From: Scenedesmus sp. ARA3
Lineage: Eukaryota; Chlorophyta; Chlorophyceae; Sphaeropleales; Scenedesmaceae
Direction: 5' to 3'
Length of the DNA: 64,000 nucleotides
NCBI GenBank assembly: GCA_004335835.1
Contig: RWJK01000510.1
Coordinates: forward strand, 2,380 to 66,379
The position numbers and the translations under genes were made by a program. This document shows, one piece after another, positions 49,512 through 58,972 of this stretch. Each line of letters opens with the position of its first letter. Within the stretch, counting starts at the first letter, position 1. Below the pieces are notes generated by a model. It was not told the origin of the DNA, did not search any database, and saw only the letters and a list, made by a program, of their open reading frames with translations.

Positions 49512-52500
49512 GCGCCGCACCTTGCCCCTCCTGTGCCTGCAGCCCCTCGGCCTGCTGCTGCAGCTGCCCCACTTGGCCCTGGCAGTCAGCCAGCTGGCGC
49601 AGCATTGCCGCGTGCTGCGCTGACAGAGCCGCCAGCTGTGCAGACAAAGCCTGCAGGCAAGCAGACAGGCAGGAAGGGGGCACAATAATGCGTCAGTGAA
49701 GCTAGCTGATGTGTTGCATTTGTTGTAGCAAATCTCTTCTTATACATAAGCCCAGCAGGCAGCCAGCGGACAGGCCAGATTGAGATGGGTGAGCATGAAG
49801 CAAGAGCTGCGCACACCCATGCTTTCAGCACAGGGGGAAGTGCTTTACAGCAGTGGCATGTGAGCTGCGTAGTGCTGGTGGTGACCTGATGCCCCCTAGC
49901 ATCAAGATCGCTGCAGCCACATTGTGCGCCTGCCACACATGTGTCGTGCGCACCCACCTCCCGCTCCTGCTGCAGCTGCCGCCTCCGCGCAGGCAGGTCA
50001 CCCCTCAGCTGCACGCCAATCTCTGCGGCACGCGCAGCAGCAGCGTCCCTCAGGCCCGCAGCCTCGGCAGCAGCAGCAGTTGCCGTGTCCCGCTCCGCCT
50101 GCAGCTCTGCTGCTCGAGCCAGCAGTGCCGCACACTCCTCGTCACGCGGCACAGCGCCGTGCAATTGCTGCTGCTGCTGCTGCTGCTGCTGCTGTGGCTG
50201 CGCAGCTGATGCCGTCTCGCATGCTGTGCATGCTTCATCGTCACCTGTCAAGGCGGCAGGGAACACAGCAGGAAGAGCAATGCAGGAACAAACAAGGCAT
50301 TGGTTAAATGTAGCATGCCTGTTGCTCGTTATATGTTCTGCTGTCCTGCAGTGCCTGTGGCAGGCATGTATGGTTTGACTGCTGGCACAGGCACACATGA
50401 CCTGCTTCTAGTGCAAATTAAAATGCTTGCTGCTGTTGTGTGCCTGCGCCTCATTACAACACGGCCGGCTACTGCAGCTGCACATGGTGTGTCCCTCACC
50501 TGTGATGCCCTCCAGTAGGGCTGTGTCCCGCTGCAGGTATGACATCAGTGCTGTGTCCCACAGCCCCTTCACAAGACCGGCCTGAGGGCTGCCCTGCGGC
50601 TGCTGCTGCTGCTGAGCAGGAGCAGCAGCTGCACTGCTGCCACCGGCATTTGCTCCTGCTGCAACCCCTGTACCACTTGCTGCTGCTGGCACTGCTTGCT
50701 GGTCTGCTTCGCCTCCAGCAGCAGCAGCAGCAGGGCTGAGTGCTGCAACGTTGCTGCTGCTGGCGCCGCTGCTGGCAAGGCTGCGGCTGCTGCGGCTGCG
50801 GCTGCTGACAAGACTGCTGCGGCTGCGGCTGCGCACTGGCACACCAAGTGTGGAGGCAGCAGCAGCATCTTCCCTGTCAGCTGGCACCACCCCTACCCCT
50901 GGCACCCACTGCACTGAGGTTCCTGGCATTTGCCGCTGCTGCAAGCCATTTGAAGAGCTGCCGCCATTGCCTGCAGCACTACTGCTGCCGCTGCTGCTGC
51001 TGCCGCCAGGGGACCCCTCAGCTGCACTCGCGCTGCCTGGCTGGTCCCCTGTTATGGCGCCGATCGCTGCGTTGCTGCCGTGCTGCTGCATCGACAGCTG
51101 CCGCTGCGCAACTTCAGCCTCAAGTTCACGCTCCTCCCTGAGAACTTCAAGCTGCCGCTCCGCCTCAAACGAAGGTCGAATGTGGAAACCGCGCCCGGCT
51201 GCTGCTGCTTCAGCTGATGATGCAGGCCAGCTGCGCGGCTGCGCACGAGCAGCAGCAGCAGCAGCAGGGTGTGGTGCGTATCTGAACTCATCACCAGCAG
51301 CATCTTCTTCATCTCCACCTGCTGGCAGCCGGCCCTCCCCCAGGGGCCCGGCAGCTGCTGAGGCCAGCCAGCGCTGCGCACGTGCGGCAGCGGCCGCAAC
51401 TGCATGGTGTGGCTCATTGCTGTGGGTGTGGCTGTGGGTGTAGCTGGCTTCCTCAATCTCTGGCGAGAGCGTGCCCTCCCCCAGGGGGCCGGCAGCAGCT
51501 GACGCCAGGCAGTGGTGCAGAGCGGCGCGTGCAGAAGCAGCGGCAACCATGGGATGTGGCCTCTGGCTGTGCGTGTGGCTGTGGCTGTGGGTGTAGCTGG
51601 CTTCTTCAATCTCTGGTGAGAGGGCGCCCTCCCCCAGGGGGCCAGCAGGGGCAGGCACTATGCCAGCAGCGCCCTGCAAGCACAGAGGTGACAGCAGGTC
51701 GGGTGCAAGCTGTGTCGGGCGTTTACCAAAACTGAAGGTGTGAGCTCTGTGTTGGCAACGAACAAATAGGAACTGTTGTGCAACAATGGCTGCGGTAATG
51801 GGCTGCAGCGTCACTGCGTAGAGTTGGCTGACACATACTTAAGCACACTGGTTGCAATGTCTCTGTACTGCCATGCCACTAGTGTTGTTCAAGAACCAAC
51901 ATGCCACGCAGCAGCAGCAGCAGCGGCAGCACCAGCAGCAGCAGCAGCACCAGCAGCAGCAGCAGCACCAGCACCAGCAGCAGCAGCAGCACCAGCAGCA
52001 GCAGCAGCCGGCTCACCTTCAGCGGTCCTGCAGCAGCAGGCAGCGGCTGCAGCAGCCCCTGTGGCAGCTGCCAGTGCTCCAGGCTAGTGGCCAGCTGCAG
52101 CAGCAGCGCCGCCAGTGCCGCCCTGAGGCGCGCCGCCTGGTCAACCAGCCAGGTCAGCAGCACTGACAGGGACTGCTCCGCTGCTGCAAACTCTGACAGA
52201 AGGGCTGAAGGAGAGAGCGCAGCATGCAGCAGCGTGGCGATTGGCAGGAAGGACAGAGCACAGCACACTAGCTAGTTCAATGGCATGTGCTTTGGGCGAA
52301 GGAGCAAGGGAAGCATGTGCGGCATAATGCCCGTCAAGAGAGGAGTAGAGTGCGCAAACCATCAAGCTGCTTATACGGATGGATATATGAAAAGCATGTT
52401 CCAACCCTGGTGAAGGAATTCTTTGCGACGCAGTCAGCCTTGCCACAGGCGTCACGGGCTCTGGCTGCAGGACAAACGCACACACACAGCTGAGCAGCAC

Positions 52501-53335
52501 ATGCCGCCACTCACGCTGCAGGTCGTGCTGTAGCACCTGCTGCGTCCCAGCCAGCCCGCCAGCTCCCCCACCCTCAGCAACTGCCACAGCAGCAGCAGCA
52601 GCAGGCTCCTCCGCCCAGGACGCTGACAGCCCAGAGGCACCCACAGCAGCAGCAGCAGGCACACCATGGCTGTTGATTCTGCTGCTGCTGCTGCTGTTGA
52701 TGTGGCCGGTTGTGGTAGTGGTGGTGGCCCGCTGCTGTGCTGCTGCTGCTGGCATGGCGGCAGCAGCAGCAGCAGCAGCGTGGGTGTTGTTGTGGCCGTT
52801 GGTGATGCTGGCAAGCGCTGCCCTGCCCTTTCTGTCCAGCTTGCGGCGCGCAGCATCCACCTGCAGGCGCAGCTTGTCCAGGGCACCCAGGCGCACCTGC
52901 AGGAATGGAATGGGGACAGAGATTTGTTGAGGTAGCGCACAGACTGCCAGCATCAACAAAGAGGCATCATGCTGTTGCCTACGCTGCAGCGCTTGCAAGA
53001 GGTGGCACATGTACGCATGTGCAGCTTACTGCTGCTCTCGAGATGCACGCGTTCGACTCATCACATGCCGTCCTATCGCGGTGCGCAAACCCACGTGTAA
53101 CCCAAAACACAAGCAATGAAACCAATCGCAGCCTCCTTACCTGTGCCTCCTTGTAGGCCTGCAGCCACACCTCAATCGGCGCCAGGAGCTGCGACTGCGC
53201 GGCTGCGCGGAAGCTCCCGGGCAGCCGCTGCATGGCCTCCGAAAGCTCAGCAAACTGCCCCGCAGACAGCAGCTGGCTCTCAAGCCCAGAACCATATATT
53301 TTGCTGGCCCTGCCAGTGGGCATGTGCCTGGCAGC

Positions 53336-53390
<55 letters not shown>

Positions 53391-55115
53391 GCGTTGGGTA
53401 GTCTTGCTGCTGGGCCGGACAGCTCTGCAGGGCCCTTGGCGGCTGCTGCAGCAGCAGCAGCAGCAGCAGGCAGCGGCATGGCAATGGCGTCTGGCTGCGT
53501 GCCGCGCATCAGTGCTGCGCCCGCTGCTGCTGCCGGCAGCGTGAAGAGGTGTGCGAGCTGGGGTGGTGGCGGGGGTGGCGGTATGGTGGTGAGCTCGTGG
53601 TTGTCGACGCGCTCGCTGTAGAGGGACGGCAGCGGGCAGTCTGGCAGAGCGGCCAGGGAGGACACCAGGAAACCTGGCATGAGTGAAGAGACGGGGATAC
53701 CAGAAGCAGTTGCAGCAGCAGCACACAGGCAGTGGTGTGGAGCAGCAGGGAGGACACGAGGAAACCTGGGGTGAGCGAGTGAGTAAGCGGCAGGTGGCAG
53801 CAGTTGAGGCAGCAGCACACAGGCAGTGGTGTGGAGCAGCAGGGAGTACACAAGGAAACCTGGCGTGAGTGAGTGAGTAAGCGGCAGGTGGCAGCAGTTG
53901 AGGCAGCAGCACACAGGCAGTGGTGTGGAGCAGCAGGGAGGACACGAGGAAACCTTGCGTGAGTGAGTGAGTAAGCGGCAGGTGGCAGCAGTGCAGCAGC
54001 AGCACACCGCCAGTGGTGTGGAGCAGCAGGGAGGACACGAAAAAACCTGGGGTGAGCGAGGAGGGGCGAGGAAGGACCAGTCACGGGTGTTGTGGCAGCA
54101 GTGGTGCAAAGCTATTGGTGTGCCTGCTGTGTGCTCGTAGCAGCCCAAACATATTTAAGCAGATGTTGCTGCCTGCCTGCCTTCTACGCAATTCCCCGGC
54201 AGATTGATGCAGCACAGATGCGTACACAACAGGCGCTCATGCACCACCACACACCCAGGATTCGTGTACGCAACCAATGCCAGCTGCCTCAAGCAAGCAG
54301 GCACGCACGTAACTCAGATCCAGCACACCCAGGCACGTCAACTTGCAGCGCAAGCAAGGAAGCAGCAGGCAAGCTATCCAACTCCAGCACTCTTCAGCAC
54401 TCTTCAGCTTTGCACTCACCAGCCACTGCGGCCTGCCCCGCCTGCAGCTCCCACCGCAGCGCGCCCAGCCATGCCGCGTAGCGCTGTGCCTCTCCCAGCG
54501 CCTGGCTGTAGCGGGTGAGGCTGATGGGCTGGAAGGGAGGGATGCCCACGCCCAGCGACTGGCGGGCCTGCGAGCGTTTGAATTTTGAATTTGAATAGGG
54601 TGATGTTTTGGATTTTGAGTGCAAGGGCAGGTGAGGGCAGCCAGCAGAGACGAAGAAAGCAAGGAGAGAAGTGTTTGTGCATTAAATGTGGCAGGCTGTT
54701 TGGTGTATTGTTCGGTTGAGGCTGTCAGTAAGATAGCATCGCGTGGGATTTGCAGATGCCCCTAGCCGATGCGTGCCTCGGCCAGCGCGGCCAACAAGGC
54801 GAGTCACAGCTCCCTCAGCACTACTGGCTGACCATTCTGCTTTGAAGCTCAGCTGTGCTTGCACCAATCGGTGCCTTGTGTGCTACAGCTGTGGGGACCG
54901 CTACATTGCTGATCATCACAGTAGCTTACCTTCTCAGCAAATGCTTGCAGTGGCATGCTGTGCTGCGCTGGTGTGCCACAAACAGCACCAGCTCTGCTGG
55001 GGGCAGGTGTACAGCAGGCTTGGTTAGCAGCTAGCCTGCTGAGGGCTTCTTCAACTCGTGCCTGCAGCCATCCGCAGTGCAAATATGCTAAAACCAACAT
55101 ATAAGACCGCTTCAT
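43075..55115 (-). CDS. Very large BAR-like, coiled-coil, low-complexity protein
   Basis: About 2,100 residues. Exons: 54930-55061 (5' end unsure; in-frame ATG at 55115), 54420-54567, 53141-53673, 52515-52896, 52017-52204, 50500-51673, 49958-50244, 49521-49650, 49015-49172, 48257-48350, 47767-47989, 47310-47472, 46551-46820, 45804-46178, about 43832-45511, 43474-43546, 43075-43385. Helices in the first five exons (VEEALSRLAA; YSQALGEAQRYAAWLGALRWE; PIEVWLQAYKEAQVRLGALD; LQVDAARRKLDRKG; LSEFAAAEQSLSVLLTWLVD) follow the order of an amphiphysin-type BAR domain, a dimer that bends membranes, but with Pro, Ser and Ala inserts. Then come His/Thr repeats (SYTHSHTHS), Ser/Arg stretches, about 350 residues of coiled coil (ERDTATAAAAEAAGLRD; MQQEGRLRHVEDQ), and Glu/Ala-rich sequence. 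All joins are in frame except the last two, where the donor near 43832-43846 is uncertain. Probably membrane trafficking; inferred only. Confidence 0.65.
47488..47577. repeat. (CAG)30 array beside a splice acceptor
   Basis: Thirty uninterrupted triplets, CTG in the sense of the BAR-like gene, ending 16 bases before its exon at 47310-47472. Intronic, probably polymorphic in length. Confidence 0.95.
48636..49050. repeat. Two-copy duplication in a BAR-gene intron
   Basis: Two units of about 205 bases (from 48636 and 48843) share CAGGAGCACCCACACTTTGC, TGTCAACAACTGC and ACCATGTGACC blocks. The right copy runs into the exon at 49015-49172 and includes its donor; the left copy carries a degraded version of the same exon end (CTCAACATGCCTCAGCCTGC). 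Confidence 0.85.
53674..54060. repeat. 93/94-bp minisatellite carrying splice acceptors
   Basis: Four units starting near 53673, 53766, 53860 and 53954, with a partial fifth at 54046. On the sense (minus) strand each has a CAG acceptor followed by GTTTCCT and the first codons of the next exon (GFLVSSL...). The array has no stop codon in any minus frame, which produces long spurious open frames. Confidence 0.9.
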
Positions 55116-56381
55116 GCATGTCTTGCCACTTGTCTTGCAAGCTGACACACAATGCGCATGGTGAGGTACGAGGTGCAGCGGCAGCAGCAGTAGCAACAGC
55201 AAAGCAGCAGGTTTAGCTGCAGGATCGCCAGCAGCTCAGGTGGTCAACGCCACTATGATGTGCTTGAATGCATCAGAACATACTCACCACTTAGCGGAGC
55301 AAGTGGAATGATCAAACCAGCATCTCGAAGGCTGCCGTGGCCATGGCCCAAGAAAGCAAATCAGCGTGTTTGAAATGCAGCTATCACTGCATTTATCACA
55401 GCAGATATAAAAAGGCAAACCATGAATGTTCAATGAATTTCAATGCAGTGCGAGGAAAGTTGCCGGGCGTTGAGCACAGCGGAGCTCGTAACTATGACCT
55501 GGCAACATGGGACGGGTAGTGCGTAACTTCACGCTCCGTTGATCACGGCTACGATCAACTTCCAAATTATACAACGAATGTCAACTTAAAATCCATGTGC
55601 AGGTGCTCAGCACCAGCAAGAAAAGCAAACTGATGATGGATTGATGCCAATCACTGTGGCAGTGCACATCACACAGCTCGCCATTACTGCTTCCTGGCGT
55701 GCTGCTTATTAGTCCAATACCTGCTATACCATTATTAAGTCAACCCTGGTCGACAGCAAGCCTGCCAGTTGCCAACATATACAACCTGATGTGCTTGATC
55801 ACAGGGCCATGGCCAGAACCCTGGACGAGCGACAGTGGCTGGCCTCAGCGCACTTCGATTGACTTCTAGCCAATGCTGCACACACCTGCCTATCAGCACA
55901 CGCTTGAGACCTAGTCCAGTGTCAGCTAAAAGCCCTACGCATAGCGTCATGTGTCACACATGACGATATGCAGTGCATAACCCAGTGACGTGCTCGGCTC
56001 GTGCCAGCACAGCAGAAGCTCTGGCTACCGTCACTGACCAGTAGCCAACTGTAGCAACAGTTACAGAAACTGCTGCCAAGCACAAGTATCAGGTCCAACA
56101 TTTCAGCCACATTGGCAATGATCTTCTGCCGTGCGCGCTGTGTCGCCATGTTATATACATGATATAAACCGTTAGGCCTGTGGCACTGTGACTACTTGAA
56201 ATTGCGCTTAACCCAGCCCTGGCAGCAGTATTCATCATATCTGCGGTACACAGGGGGTGCTCCTGCAAACATTCAGCTTGGTGCAGCTCATCAGCAGCAC
56301 ACCTTAAGCTTCACCATCTGCCCTGCTGCTGCCACCACCACACTACTGTCTGCATCTGCTACACACTCGCCGCTCACCATC
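55116..56381. other. Divergent promoter region
   Basis: Between the 5' end of the BAR-like gene (minus) and NAA20 (plus). A first exon of the BAR gene may lie here. AT-rich TTATATACATGATATAAAC at 56151-56169 is a possible core promoter for NAA20, though 213 bases from its ATG. The frame before the NAA20 ATG stays open to 56196 but lacks conservation with the family. Confidence 0.4.
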
Positions 56382-56906
56382 ATGACCACGATCAGACGCT
56401 TTACGTGCAATGATCTGTTCACGTTCAACAACGTCAACCTGGACATCCTCACGGAGACATACAACTTACCCTTCTACCTGCAGTACCTAGCTCGCTGGCC
56501 CGAGTACTGCTTGCTAGCTGAAGGTCCGGGCAAGCAGGCTATGGGATACATCCTAGGCAAGGCAGAAGGCAAAGGCAAGCTGTGGCACGGCCATGTTACG
56601 GCAGTGACTGTAGCTCCGGACTTTAGGCGGCAGGCCCTGGCCCGCAAGCTGATGAACATGCTGGAGGAGATCACAGATAAGGTTCACAACGCGTACTTCG
56701 TGGACCTGTTTGTGCGCGTGTCCAACAGCGTCGCCATCAACATGTACAAGGGCTTTGGATACTCAGTGTACAGGACTGTGCTGAACTACTATGCTGGCGA
56801 TGAAGACGCGTACGACATGCGTAAGGCGATGCCCAGAGACGTCAAAAAGGAGTCTGTGATACCTCTCAGCAGACCTGTCAGACCTGAGGATCTGGAGTTT
56901 GACTAG
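56382..56906 (+). CDS. NAA20: N-alpha-acetyltransferase 20, NatB catalytic subunit
   Basis: Single exon, 174 residues, the usual length for the family. It starts MTTIRRFTCNDLFTFNNVNL, as NAA20 proteins do, so the ATG at 56382 was chosen over an upstream in-frame one. The GNAT core is clear: LPFYLQYLARWPEYCLLAEG, MGYILGKAEG, WHGHVTAVTVAPDFRR, then the acetyl-CoA loop RRQALA, and YFVDLFVRVSNSVAINMYKG, FGYSVYRTVLNYY, EDAYDMRKAM. With its auxiliary subunit NAA25 it acetylates N-terminal Met followed by Asp, Glu, Asn or Gln on nascent chains at the ribosome. One oddity: the loop has Ala (RRQALA) where most NAA20s have Gly (RRxGxA). The gene lacks the long Ala inserts found in its neighbours and is followed by a (CAG)n tract. 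Confidence 0.97.
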   Translation: MTTIRRFTCNDLFTFNNVNLDILTETYNLPFYLQYLARWPEYCLLAEGPGKQAMGYILGKAEGKGKLWHGHVTAVTVAPDFRRQALARKLMNMLEEITDKVHNAYFVDLFVRVSNSVAINMYKGFGYSVYRTVLNYYAGDEDAYDMRKAMPRDVKKESVIPLSRPVRPEDLEFD

Positions 56907-56914
56907 CAGCAGCG

Positions 56915-56917
<3 letters not shown>

Positions 56918-56967
<50 letters not shown>
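56918..56967. repeat. (CAG)16 tract in the NAA20 3' flank
   Basis: About sixteen CAG triplets starting 12 bases after the NAA20 stop codon, in the presumed 3' UTR, followed by interrupted AGCAGT units to about 57005. Confidence 0.9.
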
Positions 56968-56968
<1 letters not shown>

Positions 56969-57151
56969 TAGCGGTAGCAGTACAGCAGCAGTAGCAGTAG
57001 CAGCACGTGCCCTGTGCTTGGTGAGCAATATTTAGACGCTACTTTGCATCAGGACTGGCTGCTGTTGATTCAGTTTCAGCAGGGGCATGTAGCTGTTGCG
57101 AGGCAAGTAGGTAACTAGGCTAGGTGGTCCTGCCAGAGGTGCATTTGCCTC

Positions 57152-57826
57152 ATGGCATCCGTAGCAGAGTGTAGAGCTGTCTGCATGCAATTGGTTGCCT
57201 GTAAGTGCTTTACTTCTACATCCTTCAGTAGGACGTTGAATTTAACGCGTTGCGAATTAGGGTTTGGCACTGTCGCATGTCAACCTTGCAGGAGCATCAA
57301 AGGCCTGCTATACTTTGCAGCAGCAGCCTGCAAGTGTTTGTGGCACATCTGCGAAGCATGTGGCTGTCGTTTATTACACACAGAGGGTACTGTTATCAGC
57401 AGCTGCTTGCCACCCCAAGCAGATGCAGCTGGGCTTGCTCCCCGCAACCTGGGCCAGGAACTGCTGCGGGGACTGTTGTTATTCTTTGCGCAAACTTTTT
57501 TTGAAGAATTCACCGAAATGAACTGTGGAACTGTCGATGGCTTCTATCCTGACTTGATTTGGGCTGCTCTTTGTCCATATGGGCCTGTCATTGGCACCTC
57601 GTACTCGGAAAGTTACCCATGTAACCTTCAGATCTGCTTCACATCTTTGTTGGGCACTTCCATGGACAGACAGATGCATGTGCACGCGCGACGGCTGACT
57701 CTCAAACAATCATGGATGACACAAGGGTCTGACAAACAACTATTCTGTGTTGGTGCTGGAAACCAAGAATGGTTCACCCGCTGGACCATGTTAGCTGTTG
57801 GGTTGAACGCCAGCACCGCTGAATGA
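57152..57826 (+). CDS. Uncertain open frame, 224 residues
   Basis: An ATG-started frame rich in Cys (CRAVCMQLVACKC; CKCLWHICEACGC) and aromatic residues (LLFFAQTFFEEFTEMNCG; PDLIWAALCPYGPVIG). I do not recognise it. Its sequence is not Ala-rich like the neighbours' and it has no clear regulatory signals or splice partners. The C-terminal half, from about 57470 on, looks the more protein-like. It could be a fragment of a transposable-element gene, a young gene, or chance in the NAA20 3' flank. Confidence 0.2.
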   Translation: MASVAECRAVCMQLVACKCFTSTSFSRTLNLTRCELGFGTVACQPCRSIKGLLYFAAAACKCLWHICEACGCRLLHTEGTVISSCLPPQADAAGLAPRNLGQELLRGLLLFFAQTFFEEFTEMNCGTVDGFYPDLIWAALCPYGPVIGTSYSESYPCNLQICFTSLLGTSMDRQMHVHARRLTLKQSWMTQGSDKQLFCVGAGNQEWFTRWTMLAVGLNASTAE

Positions 57827-58603
57827 TCTAAACTTACATGCACTTTTTTGTTACCAGGAGGACGAAATCCTACTGGCTAGTCACACGCAACAGTCAGGCG
57901 AACCTGACTGGAGGGGACACAAAGGCGATGCCTCCACCAGCAAGACACGTCTAACACCCCTATACAGGAGGTGCCCAGCTCCCGGACCAAAAATAAGCAG
58001 AGGAGTTGCCTTGCCTTGCCTAACTTACATGCATCAACGGCATGTGTGCGCAACAGCCACATGTGCTGTACAGCCTTGGCAAGGCATGTGCAGGTGCCCG
58101 TGTACTGTCCAGATCTGTACAGCCCAGAACTTATAGAAATTGAAGTTGTCAATGATGGCATCAGCTGTGCCAGCGCCCAAAAACGAATTGCTTGAGCCCA
58201 GCCCCAACTGGCCAGCCAGCAACGTCCCAACATGTGTGCAGTGCTTGCCTGTTTTTGCCGGACACATGCAGCTCACGAAGTACTACTTGTAGTACAATGC
58301 CAAGAGCACAAAGCCAGCACCATACGGCTGCATTGCTGCATTCTGCAGGACGCTGTGTGCTTGCCTAGCCAGCAGCAGGCACCCTACCTCAACAAGCTGC
58401 ACCTACCCTCGCTGGAGCTGCCACCAGAATGCCAGCTGCAGCAGCTGCCGCAGCAACACAATCATGCAGCGTGCACGTCACACGCGCCTGCATACACACA
58501 CTACAGCAGCTGCCAGTTGCAGATCAGCAGCCCACAGCAGCTGCTGACTTTAGGGCCTGCTGAGCGCTGTGACGTGAAATGCGCCGTTCTTGGGTCAGGA
58601 GTT
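57827..58603. other. Intergenic, no gene seen
   Basis: Between the uncertain frame and the duplicated UBLCP1 fragments. Small frames on both strands, none with a recognisable domain. Confidence 0.4.
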
Positions 58604-58933
58604 TCAACTTATGTGCAGTGCACATGTGCCCTGCAGCAGCACCGCATCCTGCAGTGCGCATCGCCGTGCTTGGCGAGTTAGCGCTCCCCGCGCCCGTGCT
58701 CCAGCCCTGTGGTCCAGCCCCGACAGCTTGTCCAGCTGGCCCACCATTCTGCGCTTAGGAGTATCCCACTGCGCCCTTTTGCAGTGCTGCATGACGCAGT
58801 GCCGCCTCGCGCCTCGCTGCAGTGGTGCAACACTGCAGTTCCCGGGAACCAGCTTGAGCCCTACTGCAGCCTCGCGTCCGGCAGTGCGGCAGCCATACTT
58901 AGCGAGGTAGCGCTCCCAGCGCCTGTGCCCCAC
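58604..58933 (-). pseudogene. Degraded duplicates of the UBLCP1 last exon
   Basis: On the minus strand, 58860-58930 reads [20 protein letters not shown] and 58650-58750 reads [20 protein letters not shown] and onward to RRCALQDA. Both match the true C-terminus of UBLCP1 at 58973-59060 ([20 protein letters not shown]), including the [12 protein letters not shown] end. They are partial tandem copies lying after the real stop codon and have no splice sites. Confidence 0.75.
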
Positions 58934-58972
58934 TGCAGGGCTGTGTTACGCCAGTGTCACCCTGCGCTTCAC

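Noticed and set aside
53280..54148. Repeated minus-strand protein with HTTACVLLPQLLPPAAYSL units
   Set aside because: It comes from the minisatellite in a BAR-gene intron, which is open in three frames. The repeats are not part of the main exon model.
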